From: Alistipes_A hominis
GTDB taxonomy: Bacteria > Bacteroidota > Bacteroidia > Bacteroidales > Rikenellaceae
NCBI RefSeq assembly: GCF_014288115.1
Contig: NZ_JACOOK010000001.1
Span: 124,001 to 188,000, forward strand
Direction: 5' to 3'
DNA: 64,000 bases
Below are positions 8,023 to 16,595 of the stretch, piece by piece. Every line of letters starts with the position of its first letter. The first letter of the stretch is position 1. The notes below the pieces were generated by a model. That model made no database searches. It had not been told where the DNA came from and was given only the letters and a program-made list of their open reading frames with translations. The position numbers were made by a program, and so were the translations under genes.

Positions 8023-8796
8023 TTAAATTTTCTTCCCGATATAAAACGCATAACCGTAAAATTCCTTGTATTTGCGGTACGATTCCATTTCGCGGCGTTG
8101 ACCGGCAATAAATTCTTCAGCGGTTCTACTGCCCGCATGTTTTTGCAGAAACGCGTCCTGTATCCGGACGCACGGAAAAAAGAAATGCTCCGTCCAGCAG
8201 TTTTCCGGCAGAACAAAGGTCGCGACGGGAACATAACCGGCGTCCTGCATCCGGGCGACTTTGTTCGGAATCGTATCTATTTCGGGATAATGCGCCATCC
8301 AGAAGTCGTGGATTTCGGCGGGGCGTTCGGCGGTAAACCACGAACATTCGGAAACGGCGATATATCCGCCCGTTTTCAGATAGTCGCGCCACTCTTTCAA
8401 TCCCCGCTCGAAACCGATGTTGTAGATAGCGCCTTCCGACCAGATAAGATCCAGAGATTCCTTCCCGAAGGGCAGGTCGTCCATCGAGCCGACGATCCCT
8501 TTCACCCGGTCGGAGAGGCCGAGCGCACGGGCGTTCCGGTTGAATATCCGGATAAAATCGGGAAAGAGATCGAGCCCCGTGACCTGCCCCGGCGCTCTTT
8601 GCGCCAGCGTCATTGTCTGTCCGCCCGTCCCGCAACCGAGATCGGCAATGCGGGATTGCGGGGTCAGGCCGTCGATAAAGCCCAGCGCCCGGACAGTCAC
8701 TTCGGGACTGCCCGGTCCCTGACGTTCTACGTTCGAAAAATATTCGCAGATTAAATTGAAATCAAATTCGTGAATCGTTTTATACTCGTTACTCAT
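8023..8796 (-). CDS. Class I SAM-dependent methyltransferase
   Basis: A 257-residue Rossmann-like methyltransferase. Motif I is ADLGCGTGGQT near residue 51, followed by an acidic strand end (TGLDLFPDF) and the post-motif DLIWSEGAIYNIGF. The C-terminal part is unlike small-molecule enzymes of known target, so the substrate is open. It is a single gene without a clear partner. No good TAnnTTTG box was found upstream. Confidence 0.8.
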   Translation of the reverse strand: MSNEYKTIHEFDFNLICEYFSNVERQGPGSPEVTVRALGFIDGLTPQSRIADLGCGTGGQTMTLAQRAPGQVTGLDLFPDFIRIFNRNARALGLSDRVKGIVGSMDDLPFGKESLDLIWSEGAIYNIGFERGLKEWRDYLKTGGYIAVSECSWFTAERPAEIHDFWMAHYPEIDTIPNKVARMQDAGYVPVATFVLPENCWTEHFFFPCVRIQDAFLQKHAGSRTAEEFIAGQRREMESYRKYKEFYGYAFYIGKKI

Positions 8797-9203
8797 TACT
8801 TCGGTATGTTAGCGCACGCGTGAAGGCATAACCATACCGTTCACCACCGCACGCAGATTAAAAATTAAAATTACAGCAATACGAAAATTGTTCCCGGAAA
8901 GAACGATCCGAGAACGAACGAAAGGACAATCCGTATCAAAAACACAGATTGTTTACCGCACCAAATCCGATTTAAACGTCGTCGTCATGCCGCGAAGATA
9001 TACAATATTTGTCATACGGCGAATCGGGAACCATATCGAAGTATATCAAAACGACAGGCACCCTTTCATTTCGGTAGACCGGCACGCTCCCTTTCGTTCC
9101 CGTACAACACTGACATTCAAAGCACAAACTAAGACACCGGAAAACGGCACTCCAATTGTCCGATAGGAACCGCGAACCAAATCGCAAACAAAAAAACAAA
9201 CCA
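8797..9203. other. Divergent intergenic region between methyltransferase and aspartate kinase
   Basis: About 400 bases that must hold divergent promoters. I see an AT-rich patch and a weak box (AATATTTG near 9004-9011) but nothing that fits the full consensus. No RNA gene or conserved reading frame was recognised. Confidence 0.4.
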
Positions 9204-10535
9204 ATGAATCACGAGCAAGGGAAAATAAAAATCCTGAAATTCGGAGGCTCCTCGGTAGGCTCCGTCGAAAGAATCAAACACGTCGCACGACTTATCAGCG
9301 ACGAACAGCCCAAAGTGGTCGTACTTTCGGCCATGTCGGGAACGACCGACGCGCTGGCCGGGATCGCGGCGAAACTGTCCGGCGGTGATATGGACGGCGC
9401 GCTGGACGACGCCGCCCGCCTGGAAAACAAGTATTCGGCGGTCGCCGACGCGCTTTACCGCCGCGCAGGAAGCGCGGGAAAGGCGAAAAAACATATCCAG
9501 AACAGCTTTTCGCTGGTGAGAGAAATCTGCCGGAAACCCTTTTCCGCCGCCGGAGAAAAAATCATTCTGGCCCAGGGGGAACTGATCGTAACCCGGCTGA
9601 TGTACCTTTATCTCGCGGAGACGGGAGTACATGCCGCCCTGCTGCCGGCAGTCGATTTCATACGGACGGACAAATGCGGGGAGCCGGACATGCGATTTAT
9701 CCGGAAACATGCGCGCAAAGCCATAAACGGTTATCCCCTCAACCGGATTTTCATTACCCAGGGCTACATTTGCCGCAACGCTTCGGGCGAAATAGACAAC
9801 CTGCAACGGGGCGGAAGCGATTACACCGCTTCGCTGCTCGGCGCCGCGCTGGACGCCTGCGAGATCCAGATATGGACCGACATCGACGGACTGCACAGCA
9901 ACGATCCGAGGATCGTATCCGCAACCTCTCCGGTACGCAGACTCACTTTCGACGAAGCTTCCAAATTGGCCCATTTCGGCGCGAAAATCCTGCACCCGAC
10001 CTGCATCCTGCCCGCCCGGCAAAAGAACATCCCGGTACGACTGTTGAATACGCTGGATCCACAGGCACCCGGCACGCTGATCTCCGAGGCGGCCGACACG
10101 GGACGAATCAAAGCGGTGGCCGCCAAGGACGATATAACCTACCTAAAAATACGCTCCACCTACAAGGTACCGGGCTACCGCTTCCTCGACAAGGTATTCC
10201 ATTGTTTCGCTCGTTCGCACACCCCGATCGACCTGATGGTCACTTCCGACACGGAGATATCCCTGTCGATCGACAACCGGAAGCACCTGCCGGAAATCGC
10301 CGCCGCCCTGAGCCGTTATGCCGACGTTACGGTGGAAGACGACATGGTCGTGGTATGCGTCGTGGGCGACCTGAAATGGTACAACGTGGGATTCGAACAC
10401 CGCATAGTCGATTCGCTGAAAGACATCCCCGTGCGCATGATCTCTTACGGCGACAACTGCGATATCTCGTTCGTACTGCGCCGGAATGACAAAAAGAAAG
10501 CCCTCGAAGCGCTCAACTGCTGCGTCTCGCTGTAA
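9204..10535 (+). CDS. lysC: Aspartate kinase (monofunctional)
   Basis: Makes aspartyl phosphate, the first step to lysine, diaminopimelate, threonine and methionine. The 443-residue protein has the kinase signature KFGGSSVG at residues 12-19 and the substrate loop RGGSDYTASLLG. The C-terminal part from about residue 300 carries two ACT-type segments (LMVTSDTEIS, VVCVVGDL) for allosteric control. The ATG at 9204 fits the conserved N-terminus; an in-frame ATG 48 bases upstream precedes only charged residues. No homoserine dehydrogenase domain follows. A strong terminator lies 40 bases downstream. Confidence 0.93.
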   Translation: MNHEQGKIKILKFGGSSVGSVERIKHVARLISDEQPKVVVLSAMSGTTDALAGIAAKLSGGDMDGALDDAARLENKYSAVADALYRRAGSAGKAKKHIQNSFSLVREICRKPFSAAGEKIILAQGELIVTRLMYLYLAETGVHAALLPAVDFIRTDKCGEPDMRFIRKHARKAINGYPLNRIFITQGYICRNASGEIDNLQRGGSDYTASLLGAALDACEIQIWTDIDGLHSNDPRIVSATSPVRRLTFDEASKLAHFGAKILHPTCILPARQKNIPVRLLNTLDPQAPGTLISEAADTGRIKAVAAKDDITYLKIRSTYKVPGYRFLDKVFHCFARSHTPIDLMVTSDTEISLSIDNRKHLPEIAAALSRYADVTVEDDMVVVCVVGDLKWYNVGFEHRIVDSLKDIPVRMISYGDNCDISFVLRRNDKKKALEALNCCVSL

Positions 10536-10575
10536 ACGGAATACTTTTCCCCGGAAAACGGATCTGTTGCAAAAC

Positions 10576-10613
10576 AAAGTCTCCGCGATACATTCCTGTA
10601 TCGCGGAGACTTT
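10576..10613 (+). terminator. Terminator of the aspartate kinase gene
   Basis: A perfect 17-bp stem (starting AAAGTCTCCGCGATACA) with a 4-base loop TTCC ends in TTT, 40 bases after the stop codon. Confidence 0.85.
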
Positions 10614-10761
10614 CCAATTATCCGGGAAGAAACGGGAAATCCCCTCCCTATTTGAATTGAACATACTGTAAGCCGACGCAGTCCCTACGGCTAACGTACT
10701 GGAGACAGAGACTGCACAAGAACGACAAAAACGTTAATTTTCATATATTTACACTTGAGAT

Positions 10762-10866
10762 ATGGCTATTTTAATTGCAGAAAACACACACAGGAAAACC
10801 CTATCGGCACAAAGGCTGTCAGAGAAATACAAATATACCTATTTATCAATAGACCATTTGATTTGA
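10762..10866 (+). pseudogene. Remnant of a small P-loop kinase (AAA/adenylate kinase-like)
   Basis: A 34-codon frame begins MAILIAENTHRKTL and continues QRLSEKYKY.YLSIDHL before a TGA. The pattern is that of small P-loop kinase-like ATPases, whose Walker A would read G-N-T-H-T-G-K-T; here the second glycine is lost and the frame stops after the first helix-strand unit. The surrounding 10614-11008 is AT-rich compared with neighbours and holds no other gene, so this looks like decayed imported DNA. Similarity is from memory of the family. Confidence 0.4.
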
Positions 10867-11008
10867 AGAGAGAAAATAAGTAAAACCAATAGATATAATC
10901 ACAATTGTTTCGAGAAAGTACAATTACGTTTTAATAGACAAAAACTATCAAATAGATGATATAATAAACCTCTTTTGTGCGCATTTTCATGTACATAGCG
11001 GGACAAAT

Positions 11009-11043
11009 AAAAAAGTAGCTGCGAAGCAAATCGCAACTACTTT
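11009..11043 (-). terminator. Terminator of tRNA-Leu
   Basis: On the minus strand GTAGTTGCGA and TCGCAGCTAC pair (one wobble) around a TTTGCT loop, followed by TTTTTT. It lies immediately downstream of the tRNA gene. Confidence 0.8.
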
Positions 11044-11051
11044 ATTTACAG

Positions 11052-11137
11052 TGCTCGGAACGGGAATCGAACCCGTACGGACATTGCTGTCCACAGGATT
11101 TTAAGTCCTGCGTGTCTACCTATTCCACCATCCGAGC
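11052..11137 (-). tRNA. tRNA-Leu (anticodon UAA)
   Basis: An 86-nt cloverleaf on the minus strand. The acceptor stem is GCTCGGA/TCCGAGC with discriminator A, the anticodon stem is CAGGA/TCCTG around loop CTTAAAA (anticodon TAA), and the T arm contains GGTTCGATTCC. The long variable arm (TGGACAGCAATGTCC) is diagnostic of a class II tRNA. CCA is not encoded. Confidence 0.95.
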
Positions 11138-11188
11138 ATCATCGCCCTATTTCTACGCATGGAGCGCAAATATAGGGATATTCGGGGA

Positions 11189-12112
11189 TTATACAAACTT
11201 TCGCAGGTACTTTTCGATCGATTCGGCGCATCCCTCCCCGCCGTCGAACCATTCGATCCGGTCGTCACGGCCGAACCAGGTCTGCTGGCGCTTGGCATAC
11301 CGGCGGCTGTTGCGCTTAATCAGCTCGATCGCCTTGTCCCGGGTAATCTTCCCGTCGAAATATTCGAAAAACTCACGGTAGCCGACCGTTTGCAGCGCAT
11401 TGCAGTCCCGCAGCGGGTAGAGTGCCCTCGCCTCCCGTTCCAGACCTTCGGCCACCATCCCGTCGACCCGGTCGTCGATCCGCCGGTAAAGCGTCTCGCG
11501 CGGCATCCGGATCCCGATCTTCAGGATATCGAACGGACGCTGTTTACCCTCCCCCCGGCGCAGGGAGCTGTAAGGCCGCCCTGTTTGCAGGCACACTTCC
11601 AGCGCACGGATCACCCGGTGCGGATTCTCACGGTCGACCTGCCGGTAATACGCAGGATCGTATTTTTCGAGTTCCACCAGCAACGGAGCCAGCCCATCCC
11701 CACGGAAACGTTCGGTCAACCGCCGCCTCAACCCTTCGTCGACAGCCGGCAACGGGTCCATTCCGTCGCAAACCGCATCGATGTAGAGCCCCGATCCGCC
11801 CACCAAAAACAACAGATCGTGCTTTGCGAACAACTCCCCGAGCAGGCGGAGCGCATCCTCCTCGTAGCGTCCGGCTGAGTAATCCTCGCTCACGCTGCGC
11901 GTATCGATGAAATGGTGCGGCACGGCAGCGAGCTCTTCGGCCGTAGGCTTGGCCGTGCCTATACTCATCTCCCGGTAGATCTGACGCGAATCGGAAGAGA
12001 CGATCTCGCTGCCGAACGCCTGCGCCAAACGGATCCCGACCCCAGTTTTGCCCGTTGCGGTCGCTCCCAGAACGACCGCCAACGTCTTATGTCCTGCCAC
12101 GTTACTCGTCAT
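11189..12112 (-). CDS. miaA: tRNA dimethylallyltransferase
   Basis: Adds an isopentenyl group to A37 of tRNAs that read codons starting with U. The protein is about 307 residues with the P-loop GATATGKT near the N-terminus, followed by SSDSRQIYREMSIGTAKP and the VGGSGLYIDA motif. The frame is open upstream, but ATG 12112 (or 12118) gives the family length and overlaps the preceding gene by 11 bases, so the two are co-translated. DMAPP for the reaction comes from the ispH pathway encoded at the left edge. Confidence 0.94.
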   Translation of the reverse strand: MTSNVAGHKTLAVVLGATATGKTGVGIRLAQAFGSEIVSSDSRQIYREMSIGTAKPTAEELAAVPHHFIDTRSVSEDYSAGRYEEDALRLLGELFAKHDLLFLVGGSGLYIDAVCDGMDPLPAVDEGLRRRLTERFRGDGLAPLLVELEKYDPAYYRQVDRENPHRVIRALEVCLQTGRPYSSLRRGEGKQRPFDILKIGIRMPRETLYRRIDDRVDGMVAEGLEREARALYPLRDCNALQTVGYREFFEYFDGKITRDKAIELIKRNSRRYAKRQQTWFGRDDRIEWFDGGEGCAESIEKYLRKFV

Positions 12113-12620
12113 CGCCATAGCCGTCGGTGCCTGCGAAATCGCTGAAATCGCCCATCGCGTCGTCGAAAACGGAACCGCTTCCGCTTCCCGCCCCTGCACG
12201 ATACTGGTCGGGAGCATCGCCTTCGGCAAGCGTTACGGCCGGATAGCGCTTGTCCGGTTCCACCTTCATGGCCTCGGTCAGTTCCAAGAAAAACGCCCGG
12301 TCGCCGAGCACGTCGAACTGGTAAATCAACCGGTCGCGTTTTTTACGAACCACCTGCGACAGCAACGTGCGGTCCATCGCCTGCGGCAACAGTTCCCCGT
12401 CCGACTCCGTCGCGCCCATATCCATCGCCGTAAACTCCTGCAACTTGTTCCAACGGTCGTCCGCCGTGAAGAACGACGTCAGTTCTTCCGGACGGTATTG
12501 CAGATCCTTATTGATAAAATCCCGGAAAGCGGCGAGCGTCATATCGTACGGCACCTCGTATTCGCGAAGGAAATAATCGTCTTCGTCGCACAGCATCCTG
12601 AATTGAAAAATCATCGACAT
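12102..12620 (-). CDS. Plasmid pRiA4b ORF-3-like protein
   Basis: A 172-residue protein of the pRiA4b ORF-3/IS1096 TnpR-like family, recognised from the N-terminal pattern IFQFRMLCDEDDYFLREYEV and the central DRLIYQFDVLGDRAFFLEL. The function of the family is not established. The C-terminus is a Gly/Ser/Asp-rich acidic tail. It overlaps miaA by 11 bases. A -7 box TAAGTTTG lies 35-42 bases upstream of its ATG. Confidence 0.7.
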   Translation of the reverse strand: MSMIFQFRMLCDEDDYFLREYEVPYDMTLAAFRDFINKDLQYRPEELTSFFTADDRWNKLQEFTAMDMGATESDGELLPQAMDRTLLSQVVRKKRDRLIYQFDVLGDRAFFLELTEAMKVEPDKRYPAVTLAEGDAPDQYRAGAGSGSGSVFDDAMGDFSDFAGTDGYGDDE

Positions 12621-12653
12621 GGTCTGTTCGTTTTAATATCCAATAAATATAAT

Positions 12654-12661
12654 CAAACTTA
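12654..12661 (-). promoter_or_regulatory. -7 box for the pRiA4b-like/miaA operon
   Basis: TAAGTTTG on the minus strand matches TAnnTTTG, placed just after the stop of the acyl-CoA reductase gene and about 35 bases before the ATG at 12620. No clear -33 element. Confidence 0.45.
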
Positions 12662-12662
12662 T

Positions 12663-13670
12663 TTAAATCCGCCGCAAAAAAGCGATCACATCCGTCCCGT
12701 CGGGATAATCCGTAGGCGAAGGATGCTGCGCCCGGCCGAAACCGACCCGGCGCGGGTGGTCCACGACTTCGGAAACGACGCACTGCAGCCGGTCGTCGTG
12801 CCGCCGTATCCAGGACTCCATTCCGTCCAGATCATCGTAATACGCATACCCGATCTCGCTGAGGTTCGGACTCTGCTCGTCGCTCTCGCGGAGCAGGAAA
12901 AAACCGCCGTCCAGCAGCGGCTCTCCGTCGAGCATCCGCAGCGCCCGCGCCTGGCGGTAATTGTTCAGGTAGCCCGGATGCGACATCGGATAGCGCGACA
13001 ACGCATCGCGCAGCAACGTCGGATCGTAACCGCGAGGAACAAAAATCCGGCCGACATTGCGGCACCCCAAACCGAAATATTGGAAAACGTCGTTCGAAAG
13101 TCCTTCCAACTGCGCTTCCGTTTCGGTTCCGTCCAATACGGCAATACTGTACCGGCTACCGCGCAACAGCGACGGCATTTCCCGGTAACGCTTCCCGAAA
13201 TAACTCCGGGTCGAATCGCTTCCGGTCGCGATCAGGGCGTCCAGCGGCGTATCCTCTTCCAGCGGAGCGACCGGCATTGCGGGCTCGATCCGAAGCAACT
13301 GCTCCACGACATAACCCGTCAGCACGCGATCCTTCGAGGAAGGTTTTACGAAACAGCGGTGCCCGCAAATGCAAACGCACAGCAGGTCGAAAAAGCCGAC
13401 CAGCGGAATGTTGCCGGCCAAAACGATCCCGACGCGCCGAACGGCGGAAGCGTCCGGACGGGGATAACGGGCGAGCCAGTCCCGCAGCACGGTCTCGTCG
13501 AGCAGATCGGTGCAAATGGCTTCGATCGCCTGCGCGACGCTCTGCCGCGTAAACCAGCCGTTTTCGGCAATCGCACGGGCGACGACCGCATCCAGTTCCC
13601 CGCCGGCAAGTTGCCGAGCCAACCTCCTGCCCAGTTCGACAAAAGGGCTTATCCGATAATTTGTTTCCAT
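12663..13670 (-). CDS. Acyl-CoA reductase (LuxC-type)
   Basis: A 335-residue aldehyde-dehydrogenase-fold protein of the LuxC acyl-CoA reductase family. It shows an NAD-binding strand (GIVLAGNIPLVG), the FVKPSSKD segment, IATGSD, and a likely catalytic cysteine in FGLGCRNVGR. It would reduce an acyl-CoA to the aldehyde, but the acyl substrate is unknown. The family is common as a single gene in Bacteroidota. It is divergent from kdsB and shares the intergenic promoter region. Confidence 0.82.
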   Translation of the reverse strand: METNYRISPFVELGRRLARQLAGGELDAVVARAIAENGWFTRQSVAQAIEAICTDLLDETVLRDWLARYPRPDASAVRRVGIVLAGNIPLVGFFDLLCVCICGHRCFVKPSSKDRVLTGYVVEQLLRIEPAMPVAPLEEDTPLDALIATGSDSTRSYFGKRYREMPSLLRGSRYSIAVLDGTETEAQLEGLSNDVFQYFGLGCRNVGRIFVPRGYDPTLLRDALSRYPMSHPGYLNNYRQARALRMLDGEPLLDGGFFLLRESDEQSPNLSEIGYAYYDDLDGMESWIRRHDDRLQCVVSEVVDHPRRVGFGRAQHPSPTDYPDGTDVIAFLRRI

Positions 13671-13681
13671 ATCCGTAGGCG

Positions 13682-13706
13682 CAAAACTATAAAAAAGTTA
13701 AATTTG
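13682..13706. promoter_or_regulatory. Divergent promoters for acyl-CoA reductase and kdsB
   Basis: Minus-strand TAGTTTTG (13689-13682) points to the acyl-CoA reductase gene, and plus-strand TAAATTTG (13699-13706) points to kdsB at 13773. Both match TAnnTTTG. The two boxes are only 9 bases apart, so polymerase binding at one should exclude the other. Confidence 0.6.
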
Positions 13707-13772
13707 CAACGCATTCAGGCCGGTAAAACTTTCCGCATCCGCTGCTCTCCGGCCGTTAAAAAAACGAAAAAC

Positions 13773-14531
13773 ATGAAATTCCTGGCACTGATACCGGCAC
13801 GGTACGCATCGACCCGATTCCCAGGCAAACCGCTGGCCGACCTCGCGGGCAAACCGATGATCCGGCACGTCTACGAAAAAGCGCACGCCTTTTTCTCCGA
13901 CTGTTACGTGGCGAGCGACGACGAACGGATCGTCCGCACCGTCGAAGGATTCGGCGGACAGGCCGTTATGACCTCCGCCGAACACCGCAGCGGAACCGAC
14001 CGCTGCCGCGAAGCCCTCGACCGCATCGAGGCTTCGACCGGCAAACGATTCGACGCGGTCGTCAATATCCAGGGCGACGAACCGTTCGTCGCCGAAGAAC
14101 AGCTGCGGCTGATTACCGGATGTTTCGACGATCCTGCCACCGAAATCGCGACGCTGGTTAAAGCGTTCGACGCGCACGAAGACATCTTCAACCCCAACTC
14201 GCCGAAAGTGGTGCTTTCGACCGACGGCTATGCGCTCTACTTCAGCCGTTCGGCGATCCCCTACCTGCGCGGCACGGAGCGCGATCGGTGGCAACGATCC
14301 CACAAATTCCTGAAGCACATCGGCCTGTATGCCTACAAGAGCAGCGTGCTGCGGCGGATCGCCGAACTACCGCAGGGCACGCTCGAAAAACTGGAATCGC
14401 TCGAACAACTCCGCTGGCTCGAAAACGGCTTCCGCATCAAAGCGGCGGAAACGCATTCGGAAAGCCTGGCGATCGACACGCCCGACGACCTGAAAGCAGC
14501 CGTCGAATTCCTGCGGCGAAGCGAAAAATAG
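13773..14531 (+). CDS. kdsB: 3-deoxy-manno-octulosonate cytidylyltransferase
   Basis: Activates Kdo with CTP for lipid A-core synthesis. The 252-residue protein starts MKFLALIPARYASTRFPGKP, the nucleotide-binding signature of the family, and has INIQGDEP-type (VNIQGDEPFV) and HIGLYAY motifs. The frame is open for about 1.7 kb upstream because of high GC, but the ATG at 13773 is the family start and lies 67 bases after the -7 box. Confidence 0.95.
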   Translation: MKFLALIPARYASTRFPGKPLADLAGKPMIRHVYEKAHAFFSDCYVASDDERIVRTVEGFGGQAVMTSAEHRSGTDRCREALDRIEASTGKRFDAVVNIQGDEPFVAEEQLRLITGCFDDPATEIATLVKAFDAHEDIFNPNSPKVVLSTDGYALYFSRSAIPYLRGTERDRWQRSHKFLKHIGLYAYKSSVLRRIAELPQGTLEKLESLEQLRWLENGFRIKAAETHSESLAIDTPDDLKAAVEFLRRSEK

Positions 14532-14538
14532 ACCTCCG

Positions 14539-14570
14539 TTTTGTTATTCTCAAAAAATCCGCTACATTTG
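14539..14570 (+). promoter_or_regulatory. rho promoter
   Basis: TTTTG at 14539-14543 and TACATTTG at 14563-14570 are separated by 19 bases, the full Bacteroidota promoter pattern. The expected start leaves a leader of about 70 bases before the ATG at 14649, long enough for autoregulation, though no specific element was recognised. Confidence 0.75.
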
Positions 14571-14648
14571 TATCATCATTAAACGATGGTCTTCGTTGTC
14601 CGTTCGGACAAACGTAAATCACTGAAATAAATAAAAACAGCATATTCT

Positions 14649-16493
14649 ATGTATGACGCAGAAGCATTGAGCGGAAAGAGTCTTGCCGAATTGCGTGAAA
14701 TAGGGAAAAAATTGGGTATCAAAGCCCAGATGCGCAAACAGGCCCTCATCGATAAAATCCTCGAACAGTCGGAACGGCCGGAAAACGGCGAAAGCCCCCT
14801 CCAGGAAACGAGTCCCGCGGAAACTCCGCAAAGCGACCATCCGGTGCCGCAAAAACGGGAAAGACGCAAAAAGATCAATGCCGTCAAAGTAACCGGAGTC
14901 GGCTCCGATACAAAGCCGGAAACCGAACTCCCGATTCCGTCCGAACCGTTCTTCGCGGAAAATGCCGCAGGAAAAGAGAAAAAACAGGAAGACGCGGCAC
15001 GCGCCGAAACGGCAGACCCGCAGCCTGCGGCGACCGAAACGGGACAATCCCGGAACGCGAAAAAAACGGCCCATCCGGAAGCCCCCCGCGAAAACCAGAA
15101 AGCGCGGAATTACACGGCCAGTCCGGAAAAAAACAAAATGGAACGCGACCGGAAAAGAAACCGGATCGTTTATACGAAACCGGAAACGCCGACGGCGGAT
15201 CAGAACGACGCTGTAAAACAACCCGTCCATGACAACGAATCCCCCGTACGCCAGGAGATCGTTCCGACCGAGACCGTTCCGGAAACCCTGCCGGGAACGG
15301 ATCATGCGGAACGCCACGCGGAACCGCAGCACGAATCCCCGAAAACGGGTTCCAAGAAGGATGCGAAAGACGAGTTTCTGGGCAGCGTACAGGGAGAAGG
15401 CGTACTGGAGATCATGCCCGACGGATACGGCTTCCTACGTTCGCCGGACTACAACTATCTGAACTCCCCGGACGACATCTACGTATCGCCGTCGCAGATC
15501 AAGCTATTCGGATTGAAAGCCGGCGACACGGTACAAGGCGTCATCCGGCCGCCGAAAGAGGGCGAAAAATATTTCCCGCTGGTCAAGGTGAACCGGATCA
15601 ACGGACTCGGTCCCGACGAAACCCGCGACCGCGTACAATTCGAATACATGACCCCGCTGTTCCCGTCCGAAAAGTTCAACCTGACCGGAAACGGGCACAA
15701 TAACCTGTCCTCCCGGGTGATCGATCTGTTCTCTCCGATCGGAAAAGGCCAGCGGGGACTGATCGTGGCACAGCCGAAAACCGGTAAAACGATGCTGTTG
15801 CAATCGATCGCCAACGCGATCGCCGACAACCATCCGGAAGTCTACCTGATCGTCCTGCTGATCGACGAACGTCCCGAAGAAGTGACCGAAATGGCCCGCA
15901 ATGTCAAAGCCGAAGTCGTCGCCTCGACCTTCGACGAACAGGCCTCGCGCCACGTAAAAGTCGCCGAAATGGTGCTTGAGAAAGCTAAACGGATGGTCGA
16001 ATGCGGACACGACGTCGTGATCCTGCTCGACTCGATTACGCGGCTTGCGCGAGCTTACAACACCGTACAGCCGGCATCCGGCAAAGTCCTGTCGGGCGGG
16101 GTGGACGCCAACGCGCTGCACAAGCCCAAACGGTTTTTCGGCGCGGCCCGCAACACCGAGGAGCGCGGTTCGCTGACCATCATCGCAACGGCGCTGATCG
16201 ATACCGGATCGAAAATGGACGAGGTGATCTTCGAGGAGTTCAAGGGCACCGGCAACATGGAACTGCAACTCGACCGCAAACTCTCCAACAAGCGGGTTTA
16301 CCCGGCCGTCGACATCATCGCTTCCGGCACGCGCCGCGAAGACCTGCTGCTCAGCAAAGAGGTTCTGCAGAAAATCTGGGTGTTGCGCCGCTACCTGGCC
16401 GACATGAACTCGAGCGAAGCGATGGAGATCATCAAAAAACACATGGAATCCACGCGTTCGAACGAAGAACTGCTCGTTACGATGAATCAATAA
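14649..16493 (+). CDS. rho: Transcription termination factor Rho
   Basis: Hexameric RNA helicase for factor-dependent termination, 614 residues. A Rho N-terminal domain at about residues 1-40 is followed by a roughly 190-residue charged, low-complexity insertion rich in Glu, Lys, Pro and Thr (about 45-235). Then come the cold-shock-type RNA-binding domain (GVLEIMPDGYGFLRS) and the ATPase domain with Walker A AQPKTGKT near residues 374-381. The insertion makes it longer than the E. coli type; such insertions are known in Bacteroidota Rho. It has its own promoter and terminator. Confidence 0.96.
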   Translation: MYDAEALSGKSLAELREIGKKLGIKAQMRKQALIDKILEQSERPENGESPLQETSPAETPQSDHPVPQKRERRKKINAVKVTGVGSDTKPETELPIPSEPFFAENAAGKEKKQEDAARAETADPQPAATETGQSRNAKKTAHPEAPRENQKARNYTASPEKNKMERDRKRNRIVYTKPETPTADQNDAVKQPVHDNESPVRQEIVPTETVPETLPGTDHAERHAEPQHESPKTGSKKDAKDEFLGSVQGEGVLEIMPDGYGFLRSPDYNYLNSPDDIYVSPSQIKLFGLKAGDTVQGVIRPPKEGEKYFPLVKVNRINGLGPDETRDRVQFEYMTPLFPSEKFNLTGNGHNNLSSRVIDLFSPIGKGQRGLIVAQPKTGKTMLLQSIANAIADNHPEVYLIVLLIDERPEEVTEMARNVKAEVVASTFDEQASRHVKVAEMVLEKAKRMVECGHDVVILLDSITRLARAYNTVQPASGKVLSGGVDANALHKPKRFFGAARNTEERGSLTIIATALIDTGSKMDEVIFEEFKGTGNMELQLDRKLSNKRVYPAVDIIASGTRREDLLLSKEVLQKIWVLRRYLADMNSSEAMEIIKKHMESTRSNEELLVTMNQ

Positions 16494-16516
16494 GCGGATT
16501 CCCTGACAAATACGAC

Positions 16517-16555
16517 GCCCGGCCTTTCACTGTAACGAAAGGCCGGGCATCTTTT
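16517..16555 (+). terminator. rho terminator
   Basis: A 12-bp perfect stem GCCCGGCCTTTC/GAAAGGCCGGGC followed by ATCTTTTAT, between convergent rho and the serine hydrolase gene; it can also serve the minus strand. Confidence 0.85.
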
Positions 16556-16595
16556 ATCATCGCACCTCCGTTCGCACGGGCGCTCCGGGCATTTT

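Noticed and set aside
7567..8754. 395-codon plus-strand frame
   Set aside because: Antisense to the methyltransferase with clear motif I; composition is that of a GC-rich shadow frame.
11052..11137. tRNA-Leu as attachment site of the conjugative transposon
   Set aside because: The tRNA is 10 kb from the composition boundary and no copy of its 3' end was seen at 21.8 kb.
12048..13772. 575-codon upstream extension of kdsB
   Set aside because: Open only because of high GC; it is antisense to miaA, the pRiA4b-like gene and the acyl-CoA reductase. The KdsB signature starts at 13773.
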